A stretch of DNA of 35,014 bases, taken from positions 1 to 35,014 of the IMG/VR virus record IMGVR_UViG_3300007735_000656. The stretch is one strand, 5' to 3'. Made by a program: the position numbers and the translations under genes. Origin of the DNA: a virus. Shown one piece after another: positions 24,235 through 30,597 of this stretch (the stretch's first letter is position 1; each line of letters starts with the position of its first letter). The notes beneath the pieces were generated by a model. That model worked only from the letters and a program-made list of their open reading frames with translations. It was not told the DNA's origin and searched no databases.

Positions 24235-25611
24235 TCAACCTGCTCGTATTTCCTGTTTGTACAGGTCAATGATTTTGGCATGTTGCCGCATGTTGCTACG
24301 CAGCAATTTGTACAGTCGATCTTCGACAGGCGAGCCTTTGATATGCACAACCGTCATGTTGCTTTTTTGCCCAGGCCGATCAATACGTGCGTTGGCTTGC
24401 AGGTACGTTTCTACGCTGGTGACAGGTGAGTACCATACGATGGTATCAGCGGCGGTAAGAGTCAACCCATGTGATGCAGCCATAGGCTGAATGACAAGCA
24501 CTTTTGGGTTGGGGTGCGATTGAAACTCCTTAACAATATCCGAGCGTTTCTTCACAGGTGTGTCGCCGCTGATTACTTCGTTTGATATGTTGTGCTTATC
24601 CAAGAATTGCTTCAGTATCTGTATCGTATGCGTAAACGGAACAAACACCAGCGTCTTGTGCGAAGCCTCTTCAATGACTTCCTTGACTACGTTCAGTCTA
24701 CCTGACACATCAAACTCAAGTACTTCTTTGTTGTCGGTGTACACAGCCCCACCTGATATTTGCAGCAACTTATTTATCTGCACCGCCGCATTCACCGCAG
24801 TCACATCCTCGTCGTCTGCTTGAATCACCATCTGCTTTTTGAGCATGTTGTAGTATGAGTTTTGCTGTGAGCTTAGCGGTGCTTCTCGGTCAACGTATGT
24901 TAGTGGCGGCAGGTCTAGGCACTGATGCTTTTCAAACCTTATAGCGGGTTGCAGTATCTTGTGCACTGTCCTGTCGGCTCCGATCTTTGGCGTCCACCGA
25001 TACATAGATGTTTTGTCCATCACCATATCTCTGAACTGCCCAAAGAACTTAGGCGTGTTGATGGGGTTGATGAGCTTAGCTAGTCCGTAAGCATCCACAG
25101 GCGATTGAGCGGCTGGTGTGCCTGTCAACATCCATAAACCTTTGACTGTTTTCATAACGTCGCGCAGGTCTTTCCATCTTTCGGTCTGCACGTTTTTATA
25201 AGCTGACGCCTCGTCAATGACAACTAAGTCAAAGCCCCCTGCGATTATTTCCTTCTTAACGATGCCGATCCCATCGAAGTTGATGATGATCACCTCGGCC
25301 ATGCCATTGATAATTTTCTTGCGCTTATCTGCTGTGCCGTAAGCAATATCAACGGATCGATGGATGGCAAACTTAAAGAAGTCGTCCTGCCACGCAGAGC
25401 GCATCACAGACAACGGACAAGCAATCAGTACACGGCGCAATAAGCCGAGCTTCATTAAGTAATCAACGGCCCAGATAACGGATGCAGTCTTGCCTGTACC
25501 TTGCTCGTTGAAACAGAACGCTTTGCGTCTGGTAACTAAAAACTCTGATGTTGTCTTCTGATGCGCGAACGGTTCAAACCCCGGTGGACGGGGCCAATCA
25601 TATTTTTCCAC
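24235..25611 (-). CDS. SNF2-type superfamily 2 helicase
   Basis: A DNA translocase of about 458 residues. With the GTG start used here, the Q-like motif FAHQKTT is followed by Walker A NEQGTGKT (Lys41). Next come DEAS of motif II (133-136), motif III LTGTP (162-166) and motif VI ARIDRPGQ (about 408-415). The last is the SNF2-specific RxxRxGQ form. Such small phage SNF2 proteins act at forks or in recombination without chromatin. The start is uncertain. A TTG at 25689 would add 26 residues but overlap the next gene by 92 bases. The GTG at 25611 has AAGAGGG just upstream and overlaps it by only 14. The gene sits with a Cas4-like nuclease and a primase-helicase. Confidence 0.88.
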   Translation of the reverse strand: MEKYDWPRPPGFEPFAHQKTTSEFLVTRRKAFCFNEQGTGKTASVIWAVDYLMKLGLLRRVLIACPLSVMRSAWQDDFFKFAIHRSVDIAYGTADKRKKIINGMAEVIIINFDGIGIVKKEIIAGGFDLVVIDEASAYKNVQTERWKDLRDVMKTVKGLWMLTGTPAAQSPVDAYGLAKLINPINTPKFFGQFRDMVMDKTSMYRWTPKIGADRTVHKILQPAIRFEKHQCLDLPPLTYVDREAPLSSQQNSYYNMLKKQMVIQADDEDVTAVNAAVQINKLLQISGGAVYTDNKEVLEFDVSGRLNVVKEVIEEASHKTLVFVPFTHTIQILKQFLDKHNISNEVISGDTPVKKRSDIVKEFQSHPNPKVLVIQPMAASHGLTLTAADTIVWYSPVTSVETYLQANARIDRPGQKSNMTVVHIKGSPVEDRLYKLLRSNMRQHAKIIDLYKQEIRAG

Positions 25612-25912
25612 GTTCCCTCTTACTGGTTTCTGATACAAGTTTATGACCTGAGTTTCGTTTGAATGATCGGTTCTTTGCGGGGCTTTCAATACGCAGCCCT
25701 TGCTCGTTAGTTCCTCCTTTACTTAGTGCTACTTTATGCGCTACGTCCTTACCCTCACGGGCATCAGCCTTGCCGTTGCCGTTTTTATCAGTACCCTTCT
25801 TGTCGATGGAGTACCGTGCACGGGCTCTGGCTAACCGTTCGTCGGCTTCGCCTCGTGCAACTTGCTGTTTGTATTCCTTCTTGTACGGACGCGGTTTGTT
25901 AACGTAAGGCAT
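25598..25912 (-). CDS. Small basic HNH-like protein
   Basis: A 104-residue, strongly basic protein. The N-terminus (MPYVNKPRPYKKEYKQQ) and a helix of Arg/Ala repeats precede a HNH-like stretch: D56-VAH59 (AHKVALSKGGTN), Asn69, and Asn81 in SPAKNRSFKRNS. These suit a minimal beta-beta-alpha-metal nuclease core, though the usual second His is not clear. The ATG at 25912 was chosen over one at 26002 because GAGG lies five bases upstream and the overlap with the Cas4-like gene disappears. The Lys/Arg-rich C-terminus suggests DNA contact. Nuclease activity is inferred from motif spacing only. Confidence 0.68.
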   Translation of the reverse strand: MPYVNKPRPYKKEYKQQVARGEADERLARARARYSIDKKGTDKNGNGKADAREGKDVAHKVALSKGGTNEQGLRIESPAKNRSFKRNSGHKLVSETSKRERGKI

Positions 25913-25913
25913 A

Positions 25914-26582
25914 TCAACCTCGATTATGTTCACAAGTTTTAACAGGACACCAACCACATAAGTTATTAGGTGAAGCGTTCCACACGCCGTTTTCAAATGC
26001 ACTTTGCAGCCTGTGCAAATCAGGCTTTACCTTCTCCATGTAACGCCCTCGGCTATCTGCTGTTTGATATGCCTTCACAAACTCGTTGCTCACCACAAAT
26101 AACAACCCCGACTTGATCCGTGTGATCTCAGGGAAGTGCGCCATGACCCCCTCGGCTACCAAGTCTAGCTGCTGCACATCAGCGTACCTTGCGCTTTTAC
26201 CTGTCTTATAGTCTAAGGAATAGGCCAGACCCTTTTCTCTGTTAACAATCAGCAAGTCTGCAATACCACGCCACCACACATGTTTGTCAAAGAAACCGCA
26301 CGGTTCTAAATCTTTGGTCAGCCCCATGCGGTATTCACAAAATCTTTCCCCCTCCAACTCCATAAGTTGTTCTAGCGTAGGTTTAATATGCGTGTTATCA
26401 AACTTAGCGGGTATAGGGGTTCCGTTCTTTACAAATTCTTCTGCCGCTTTGTGCAGCTCGTTGCCGTACAAAGTTGCTTTGGTTGGTTTATCTACAAAGT
26501 CTTTAGCTACCTTTAAGTGATAGTATTTCTTTGGGCAGTCTTGGAATGTTTTGAGACTGCTGTATGACCATGCTGTGTTCAA
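25914..26582 (-). CDS. Cas4/RecB-like PD-(D/E)XK nuclease with probable Fe-S cluster
   Basis: An exonuclease-type protein of about 222 residues. With the TTG start, it shows Cys16 in TFQDCPKKYYH, the RecB-like His44 (GNELHKAAEEF), Asp109 (RGIADLLIV) and D124-x-K126 (YSLDYKTGKS). A C-terminal cluster holds Cys209, Cys212 and Cys217 (NLCGWCPVKTCEH). One N-terminal plus three C-terminal Cys are the 4Fe-4S arrangement of Cas4 and AddB-type nucleases. The TTG was chosen because it overlaps the previous stop as TTGA, has GAGG upstream, and the conserved sequence begins there; a longer start at 26675 only reads through the neighbour. No CRISPR genes are present, so a role in end processing during replication or recombination is most likely. 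Confidence 0.85.
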   Translation of the reverse strand: MNTAWSYSSLKTFQDCPKKYYHLKVAKDFVDKPTKATLYGNELHKAAEEFVKNGTPIPAKFDNTHIKPTLEQLMELEGERFCEYRMGLTKDLEPCGFFDKHVWWRGIADLLIVNREKGLAYSLDYKTGKSARYADVQQLDLVAEGVMAHFPEITRIKSGLLFVVSNEFVKAYQTADSRGRYMEKVKPDLHRLQSAFENGVWNASPNNLCGWCPVKTCEHNRG

Positions 26583-26776
26583 AATGGTGCTTCCTCTAAC
26601 GTAGGGGGTTCTTTCTTCTCCCGTACGATAGCTAGTTGATTTCTCGGAGCGCACACGTAATCGGGAAAAGGCCAATCGGTTCTAGGAACTCGCAGCCATA
26701 CCATACCATCTTCTTCTTTGATGGTGAAGCCTATACGACCTGTTGCTTTTATTCTAACTTTTGTATCAGGGTTCAC
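26579..26776 (-). CDS. Small hypothetical protein
   Basis: A protein of about 65 residues with a short beta-rich look (TKVRIKATGRIGFTIKEED, MVWLRVPRTDWPFP) and an acidic, Pro-containing C-terminus ending LEEAPF. The GTG at 26776 is preferred: a strong AGGAGG lies seven to eight bases upstream and the overlap with the next gene falls to 11 bases. An ATG at 26821 with AGAAGG upstream is the alternative. The stop overlaps the nuclease start as TTGA, so the two are probably translated together. No family is recognised. A small SH3-like barrel is possible. Confidence 0.6.
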   Translation of the reverse strand: MNPDTKVRIKATGRIGFTIKEEDGMVWLRVPRTDWPFPDYVCAPRNQLAIVREKKEPPTLEEAPF

Positions 26777-27035
26777 GGGTTTTTCCTCCTGCTGCTTTCC
26801 AACCTTCAACAAAACCTTCATGCCAAGCCTTCTCCCAAACGATACACCACAGGTCATATGACCCATCAAGTGGGAACTTGAAATCTTCTTTGCCTTTCAT
26901 CATGGCTTTAACGTCTCTTCGTTTGATGAATGCTTCCCAAGCTTTGTCTCTGTCAGGGTTAACAAGGGGTACGTCATCGAACAGTCCTTTCTTGTTGCCC
27001 TTCTTCTTCTGGTATAGGTTGTGATCGCCACTCAT
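26766..27035 (-). CDS. Small hypothetical protein
   Basis: An 89-residue protein with a Lys-rich N-terminus (LYQKKKGNKKGL) and a Trp-rich helical second half (LWCIVWEKAWHEGFVEGW). No known domain is recognised. The ATG has GGGGA about six bases upstream. It overlaps the stop of the preceding gene as ATGA, in line with the coupling seen through this operon. The SD of the following small gene lies inside its last codons. Confidence 0.65.
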   Translation of the reverse strand: MSGDHNLYQKKKGNKKGLFDDVPLVNPDRDKAWEAFIKRRDVKAMMKGKEDFKFPLDGSYDLWCIVWEKAWHEGFVEGWKAAGGKTREP

Positions 27036-27292
27036 TTCTTTCCCCTTGCTCGGATTGCTTGCGCGGCCACCTTTGTAATGTCTGACGCATATTCAGGATG
27101 TACAGCAAGCACATCACACACCTTCGCACACGCCTCACGTTCGGAGGCAACAAGTGCCTTCAAACCTTCTCGGATTTGTAGATGCGTTAGCGTCAACAAG
27201 TCGCGGTCGCCATATTGATTGCCGTGGCGATCTACCAATCTCATTGCCAGTGCGTGACGTTCAACCAGGGTCATGATGTCCTCTCTTTTCAT
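27032..27292 (-). CDS. Small EREACA/AIRARG-type phage protein (copy 1)
   Basis: An 86-residue helical protein ending in the pattern EREACAKVCDVL...AAQAIRARGKK. The same C-terminal pattern occurs in the gene two places upstream in the operon, and the DNA for EREACA is identical over 17 bases in the two genes. Proteins of this type are frequent in phages of beta- and gammaproteobacteria and have no known function. AAGGAG lies five bases before the ATG. Both ends overlap neighbours as ATGA. Confidence 0.72.
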   Translation of the reverse strand: MKREDIMTLVERHALAMRLVDRHGNQYGDRDLLTLTHLQIREGLKALVASEREACAKVCDVLAVHPEYASDITKVAAQAIRARGKK

Positions 27293-27731
27293 GTGTTCTC
27301 CTTGATGCCATCTGGCCCTTGCTTATCAAACGATGTGCCGCACTTTCCGCACCACCACCATGTCCAGCCCAAACCGTTGTCGTGGAACTTTCCTTGGGTA
27401 TGGCCTTCCTTTTCGCAGTCCTCGACCAACTGCTTTCGCGCAGGGTAGAACACGGTGCGGTCATACTCGCCCATGAGTTCTTGCGTCTTCTCGCGGCGTT
27501 CTTTGTCGATCTGATTTCGGCGTTTCCAAATGTCGCTCATGTGTTTCCCCTTGCTCGGATGGCGGCGGCGCGGTCTTTAAGTGCAGTAGCACCCACGGCC
27601 ATGATCGTCTCGTACCAGCCATGTTTTTCCTGTGCTCGGTTGAACGCCACCGTCATGTTGGTCAGCTCTTTATCTGACCACACCTTGATTTGCTGCATAG
27701 GCCACACCAACTCAGCACACGCCTCACGTTC
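27039..27731. repeat. Two 17-base direct repeats marking a duplicated small-gene cassette
   Basis: TTTCCCCTTGCTCGGAT occurs at 27039-27055 and 27544-27560. GCACACGCCTCACGTTC occurs at 27126-27142 and 27715-27731. On the coding (minus) strand the first encodes the IRARG end and carries the SD of the next gene; the second encodes EREACA. They mark two diverged copies of one cassette with a zinc-ribbon gene between them. Confidence 0.75.
27289..27540 (-). CDS. Small zinc-ribbon-like protein
   Basis: An 83-residue protein. The first half is a charged helix (KRRNQIDKERREKTQELM). The second half has Cys42, His47, Cys64 and Cys67 in the pattern EDCEKEGH and WWCGKCGTSF, suggesting one zinc-binding site. 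A cluster of Trp residues (GWTWWWCGKC) precedes the final pair. Function is unknown; such small zinc proteins often bind nucleic acid or host proteins. GGGGA serves as SD. The gene lies between two related EREACA-type genes and overlaps both as ATGA. Confidence 0.68.
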   Translation of the reverse strand: MSDIWKRRNQIDKERREKTQELMGEYDRTVFYPARKQLVEDCEKEGHTQGKFHDNGLGWTWWWCGKCGTSFDKQGPDGIKENT

Positions 27732-27854
27732 ATGCGCGGCAACAATGGCAGCGAAGCGTTCAAGCTGAACATTTCCCGTGTAGCAAGTCCCCCATCGCGG
27801 ATCAAACTCAATACCTACCCCCCGCGCCATGCGGATTATTTCTTCTCTGTTCAT
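27537..27854 (-). CDS. Small EREACA/AIRARG-type phage protein (copy 2)
   Basis: A 105-residue helical protein. It begins MNREEIIRMARGVGIEFDP, has LERFAAIVAAHEREACAELV in the middle, and ends DRAAAIRARGNT. It is a paralogue of the shorter gene two places downstream, sharing exact 17-base DNA matches at both conserved blocks but a different middle part. The ATG overlaps the end of the frameshifted replication-like gene as ATGA. The family has no known function. Confidence 0.72.
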   Translation of the reverse strand: MNREEIIRMARGVGIEFDPRWGTCYTGNVQLERFAAIVAAHEREACAELVWPMQQIKVWSDKELTNMTVAFNRAQEKHGWYETIMAVGATALKDRAAAIRARGNT

Positions 27855-28212
27855 GCCGCCCTCAACTTTTCAGAGATCCTTGCCTTCCAAGAGTTCCAAT
27901 CCTCTCCTGGCCTAGCAGGACAATTTACTTTCGCTGCCATCTCAGCAGTGCCTTTTTCTGTTGCCCACCACACAACAACCTTCTCTTGTGCAGGGCGATT
28001 TCCAGTTCATCTTCCCATCTTCCTTGATTCAACCACGTAGCAGGGTGTGGGATGAACTCCTGTCCCGTACCTTTCACTTGGTAATACTTGTTGTGCGTCA
28101 CCAGAGCCTCTACAGCAGACTTTTGCTCTTGCGATGATAGTTTGGCCCATGCTTTCTGTGCAGCACGTTTAGCGACCTTTCTTGGGTATTTGCTCCAGAA
28201 CTCCTCGAACAT
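27851..28212 (-). CDS. Replication-protein-like gene with a -1 frameshift
   Basis: The first 70 residues match the C-terminal part of many phage replication proteins: MFEEFWSKYPRKVAKRAAQK and FIPHPATWLNQGRWEDEL. A strong AAAGGAGG lies four bases before the ATG at 28212. In this frame the protein soon degenerates and stops at 27925. The -1 frame, open from about 28006, gives the expected ending: VVVWWATEKGTAEM, then PARPGEDWNSWKARISEKL. It stops at 27851, overlapping the next ATG as ATGA like its neighbours. Together they make about 120 residues. A one-base loss or sequencing error is the simplest reading; no classic slippery heptamer is seen. The domain may load helicase or bind DNA; it stands alone, without the usual N-terminal initiator domain. 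Confidence 0.75.
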
Positions 28213-28232
28213 AAGACCTCCTTTCAAAAGCC

Positions 28233-28754
28233 TTACGTTAACGCTTCTTTTCCTTCTTGAGTGTCGTCTTGATGACTTTTTGCATCCATCTGTCTGCCAA
28301 TAAGTGCCGCCCATACAAGCCCGCCAAATACCTTAGAAATAAACTGTAAAAGCATGATCCCAGGCATTAAAGATCCAAAAACAATAGTCGGAAACACAAG
28401 AGAATCGACTGCGGCTCCGGCAACGTTGCTTTTGTTGGCCCTTGAAAACCACGAACCTTTCATCTTTACAAATACAACCCAGTCAACCAGTGCAGCAAGC
28501 GTAAACGCGCAAGCCGACGCTACGGCAATTTTTCCACTAGCAGGGTTAAGCAAATAAGTAAGAACTCCAGACGAAGCTATAAGCGCACCCATCTGCCACA
28601 GTCTTAGCCTTACATGTAACCAATCTCTTAACGCCAAATCTAAGCCTATAAAGAGAAAAGCATTGATCGGGCTGATTGCTGGCCCAAATGCAGCAACCGA
28701 AAGATTGGCAAGCGTCATTGCAATCGTGTAAATGCCAATAGCTACGTAAAGCAT
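28233..28754 (-). CDS. VUT-family transporter, probable queuosine-precursor (preQ0/preQ1) importer, YhhQ-like
   Basis: A 173-residue inner-membrane protein with about five hydrophobic segments. The blocks SPINAFLFIGLDLALRDWLH and NKSNVAGAAVDSLVFPTIVF match the VUT_1 (YhhQ/QueT-type) family, whose E. coli member imports the 7-deazaguanine preQ0. The C-terminus is a short hydrophilic tail. AGGAG precedes the ATG by five bases, and the gene overlaps the DpdA-like gene by 13 bases, so the two are co-transcribed. That pairing strongly suggests it supplies the modified base for DNA. The exact substrate (preQ0, preQ1 or queuine) cannot be read from sequence. Confidence 0.85.
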   Translation of the reverse strand: MLYVAIGIYTIAMTLANLSVAAFGPAISPINAFLFIGLDLALRDWLHVRLRLWQMGALIASSGVLTYLLNPASGKIAVASACAFTLAALVDWVVFVKMKGSWFSRANKSNVAGAAVDSLVFPTIVFGSLMPGIMLLQFISKVFGGLVWAALIGRQMDAKSHQDDTQEGKEALT

Positions 28755-29425
28755 AAGTTCTCCTGTACGGGTCTAAGTTTCCAATGGTTCGGTGGGTTTT
28801 CTGAGTCAATACGCTTTGCCATGCAATGAGCGCATTCTTCTTTTTCTTTGTGATGCAAAGCGACGTTCGTTGAGTCTGCGCTTGATAAAGGCCAGCGTTC
28901 GAGCCCCTGCCCTAACATCCGCATTCCATGCGTCCAAGGTAGCCGACCAAATGTTTTCGCAAGCCGGTTGAATGTTTCGTCCATTCTGCCCTGCCACTTT
29001 GCATCACCAACATTCCAGTATTCACCAGATGAGCCGAGGCAAACTCGACCCCAATCGTCTACAAGCTCGCAAAGGTAATCTAACGATAAACCTAGATGCC
29101 AAACGGGAATGCCTAAAGACTTTGGGAAAGGCCATGTCGCAGTCATTTCTTTTTGTTGTTCTACAGAACCATCAATTACATCAGGAACAACACCCCAGTG
29201 AGGGTGGGCAAGTATTGGGTCTATCCAGTCGTAGAAACCGTGTAAGTCAAACGGAACCCCTCTTGTCTTGCAGCTAAAGGCTCCGTTATCCAACATCAGT
29301 GATTGACCGATTTTTAGACAAGTTTTTAAGTCTCTTGGCTCAAAGTAAGAAATGCAGAAGTGTTCACCGGCTAAAGTCTCTAGGACTGATCTAGGTGTAA
29401 TAGGTGTACCGTGGTAGTGGATCAT
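28742..29425 (-). CDS. dpdA: DpdA-like DNA-guanine transglycosylase
   Basis: A 227-residue member of the tRNA-guanine transglycosylase (TGT) superfamily, phage DpdA type, which exchanges guanine in DNA for a 7-deazaguanine. It starts MIHYHGTPITP, then CISYFEP at 24-30. LMLDNGAFS at 43-51 places a probable catalytic Asp46. Asp82 follows in VVPDVIDG, then PVWHLG, LGSSGEYW, the TGT-like HGMRMLGQG (166-174) and SSADSTNVAL. It is shorter than tRNA TGTs and lacks their zinc site as usually arranged. The ATG at 29425 was preferred to an upstream start at 29515 because family members begin at this point; its SD is poor. Which deazaguanine is inserted, and at which sequence, is unknown. Confidence 0.85.
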   Translation of the reverse strand: MIHYHGTPITPRSVLETLAGEHFCISYFEPRDLKTCLKIGQSLMLDNGAFSCKTRGVPFDLHGFYDWIDPILAHPHWGVVPDVIDGSVEQQKEMTATWPFPKSLGIPVWHLGLSLDYLCELVDDWGRVCLGSSGEYWNVGDAKWQGRMDETFNRLAKTFGRLPWTHGMRMLGQGLERWPLSSADSTNVALHHKEKEECAHCMAKRIDSENPPNHWKLRPVQENLCFT

Positions 29426-29671
29426 GGTAGTTTTAGGATATTTCCTCCAAAAGACCCCCCTACCCCAACAGGAGTAGAGAGGGAAGGTTCCTCCGCTGTC
29501 AAGCAGCATCTGCATGTTCTTGCGAACCCCTCGGCTTGCAGATAAGACCAGCCGACCGGATTATTCGGGAACTGCCCCCTAGTCTTGCGACATACCGGCT
29601 ATTGCTTTCCTTCCGCGCCACCACAACTAAGGTGCTTGCTAACGTGCGGAGTACGGTTGTCGAGAGGCAAT
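29426..29671. other. Leader/intergenic stretch upstream of dpdA
   Basis: About 250 bases with no confident gene. On the minus strand a 41-codon open frame runs from GTG 29624 to 29499 and contains VARLGGSSRIIRSAG. It lacks an SD and I cannot recognise it. The candidate dpdA promoter lies at its leftward end. A frame running into dpdA without a stop (from 29515) is probably leader rather than protein. No tRNA could be folded by eye. Confidence 0.4.
29473..29502 (-). promoter_or_regulatory. Candidate sigma70 promoter for the leftward dpdA operon
   Basis: Read leftward: a perfect -35 TTGACA (29502-29497), an 18-base spacer and TCTACT as -10 (four of six matches). It lies about 50 bases ahead of the dpdA ATG. 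The -10 is weak, so this is a candidate only. Confidence 0.35.
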
Positions 29672-29742
29672 AAAAAAGCCACTTACTGCTGCGCCTAGTA
29701 GCTGTCCCCTAATACCTGGAGGTAGACGCATGAGTAAGTGGC
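29672..29742 (-). terminator. Long structured intrinsic terminator or small RNA 3' end
   Basis: The arms GCCACTTACT (29678-29687) and AGTAAGTGGC (29733-29742) pair perfectly over ten bases. Read leftward the hairpin is followed by six T. The 45-base interior can extend the stem after small internal loops (TGCG with CGCA, then CCT with AGG). It lies 40 bases beyond the stop of the nuclease-fold gene, so it probably ends that transcript. The nested structure is larger than a plain terminator needs. Confidence 0.65.
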
Positions 29743-29782
29743 CTTAACTATTGTTGACAGCTACGACAACAGGCAAATCTTA

Positions 29783-30136
29783 TCAGATTTCAATAACCTT
29801 GCAAGTCCACCCTTCTTTTAACTTACCCCATCCGTGAACCTCGATCTTCCAGCCTGCTCTCAAGATAGCCGGTAAGTGTTCACTCTCTGCAATCTTCTTC
29901 ACCCTGGCTGAGACGTTAGCTCTTGAGGTCGTCTGTACTAAGAGCGTCTCTTCGTCCTTGAGACAGAGAATGTCGCCTATGCCAAACAAGTCCTGCCTGA
30001 TCCTGGCCCACGGGTTCCAGTGTTCGACGATCTGACACAAGTAACCACGCTCACGAAGCGCAGCTAAGGATCGTTGCGTAGGACTTACCGACGAACGGCG
30101 TTTATTTTTGGTATCAGTGGCAGAGATTGTCGTCAC
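29783..30136 (-). CDS. Restriction-endonuclease-fold phage protein, catalytic Lys absent
   Basis: A 117-residue protein of a conserved phage family. It has SPTQRSLAALRERGY (18-32), VEHWNPWARIRQDLFGIGDI (37-56), then a strand ending LLVQTTSRANVSARVKK, and VHGWGK near the end. The layout helix, Asp49/Asp55, strand, Gln68 recalls the PD-(D/E)XK fold of resolvases and VRR-NUC-like proteins. However, Gln and Thr stand where Glu and Lys would act, so it may bind DNA without cutting. The start is GTG with no good SD. Its first codons overlap the -35 box of the divergent rightward promoter, and a structured terminator follows it. Confidence 0.7.
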   Translation of the reverse strand: MTTISATDTKNKRRSSVSPTQRSLAALRERGYLCQIVEHWNPWARIRQDLFGIGDILCLKDEETLLVQTTSRANVSARVKKIAESEHLPAILRAGWKIEVHGWGKLKEGWTCKVIEI

Positions 30137-30155
30137 GATGACAGTCTTATGTAAT
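30127..30155 (+). promoter_or_regulatory. Promoter of the rightward recombination operon
   Basis: TTGTCG (30127-30132), a 17-base spacer and TGTAAT (30150-30155) make a good sigma70-type promoter. A start near 30162 would leave a leader of about 35 bases before the first ATG. The -35 box lies in the first codons of the divergent nuclease-fold gene. Confidence 0.6.
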
Positions 30156-30196
30156 TGATAAGCCTAAGATTACTTCATCACAACAAGGAGCCAGCA

Positions 30197-30388
30197 ATGA
30201 AAGTACATATCAGCCATGTAGTTAAAGCAATAGAAGCACTAAACAGAATTGAAAAAGCAAGCATGAAACAGTTTGAAGATCCAAGGTTTGTCGGAACACT
30301 GCAAGCAGAGGCTCTCATTGCGATGTGGCCGTTAAAACACGCTATCGAAAATAGCAAAACTGAAGTAACCATTGAAGGTGAAGCATGA
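30197..30388 (+). CDS. Small hypothetical protein, first gene of the rightward operon
   Basis: A 63-residue helical protein (MKVHISHVVKAIEALNRIEK, then LQAEALIAMWPLKHAIENSK) with a mildly acidic C-terminus. No family is recognised. The ATG at 30197 has AAGGAG six to seven bases upstream; a frame extending back to 30155 lacks one. The stop overlaps the next ATG as ATGA. Being promoter-proximal, it is probably expressed early and strongly. Confidence 0.7.
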   Translation: MKVHISHVVKAIEALNRIEKASMKQFEDPRFVGTLQAEALIAMWPLKHAIENSKTEVTIEGEA

Positions 30389-30522
30389 GCGTTGACTACG
30401 ATGCTTGGCTAGACAGACAACTTTACGAATACGACAGAGAAAGGGAAAGAGACTATGAGCACCAACAACAGTTGGAACAACAGGAATACGAACTTGACGA
30501 AGTACAAGATAACGAGGAGTGA
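30385..30522 (+). CDS. Very small acidic/Gln-rich protein
   Basis: A 45-residue frame starting MSVDYDAWLDRQLYEYDRER and ending LDEVQDNEE, rich in Asp, Glu, Gln, Tyr and Arg. It overlaps the previous stop as ATGA, which supports translation by coupling. The composition suggests a single charged helix. It shares most of its second half with another small frame. Unknown function. Confidence 0.6.
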   Translation: MSVDYDAWLDRQLYEYDRERERDYEHQQQLEQQEYELDEVQDNEE

Positions 30523-30586
30523 CTGGATCTTATGCACAGCATTAGGGATTTGCTACGGAACACTGCTCTACCTGTTCATCAAATAA
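30455..30586 (+). CDS. Possible overlapping small membrane protein
   Basis: A 43-residue frame, shifted relative to the gene above and overlapping it by 68 bases. The N-terminal half is polar and Asn-rich (MSTNNSWNNRNTNLTKYK). The C-terminal half is a clear membrane segment (ILCTALGICYGTLLYLFIK). AAGGG lies about ten bases before its ATG, and its stop directly precedes the SD of the Sak gene, as expected for a real operon member. It could be a single-pass host-envelope or superinfection protein. The case rests on hydrophobicity and spacing only. Confidence 0.45.
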   Translation: MSTNNSWNNRNTNLTKYKITRSDWILCTALGICYGTLLYLFIK

Positions 30587-30597
30587 AGGAGCCAAAC

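Noticed and set aside
25914-26582. Cas4-like nuclease as a sign of a phage CRISPR system
   Set aside because: No repeat array or other cas genes were seen; Cas4/RecB-like nucleases are common stand-alone phage genes.
3241-29465. KOPS-like GGGNAGGG sites at 3241 and 8057 (plus) and 28915 and 29458 (minus), each following the local transcription direction
   Set aside because: About four hits are expected by chance for seven fixed bases on both strands of 35 kb, so the orientation pattern is not significant without a genome-wide count.
29499-29624. 41-codon minus-strand frame upstream of dpdA
   Set aside because: GTG start without an SD and no recognisable relatives; kept only as a remark in the intergenic entry.
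29520-29670. Possible tRNA in the intergenic stretch
   Set aside because: A GGTTCG-like T-arm fragment exists on the minus strand, but no matching acceptor, D and anticodon arms could be found.
29754-29782. TTGACA on the plus strand with TCTTAT downstream
   Set aside because: It would read into an oppositely oriented gene; the better-matched promoter at 30127-30155 explains the rightward operon.
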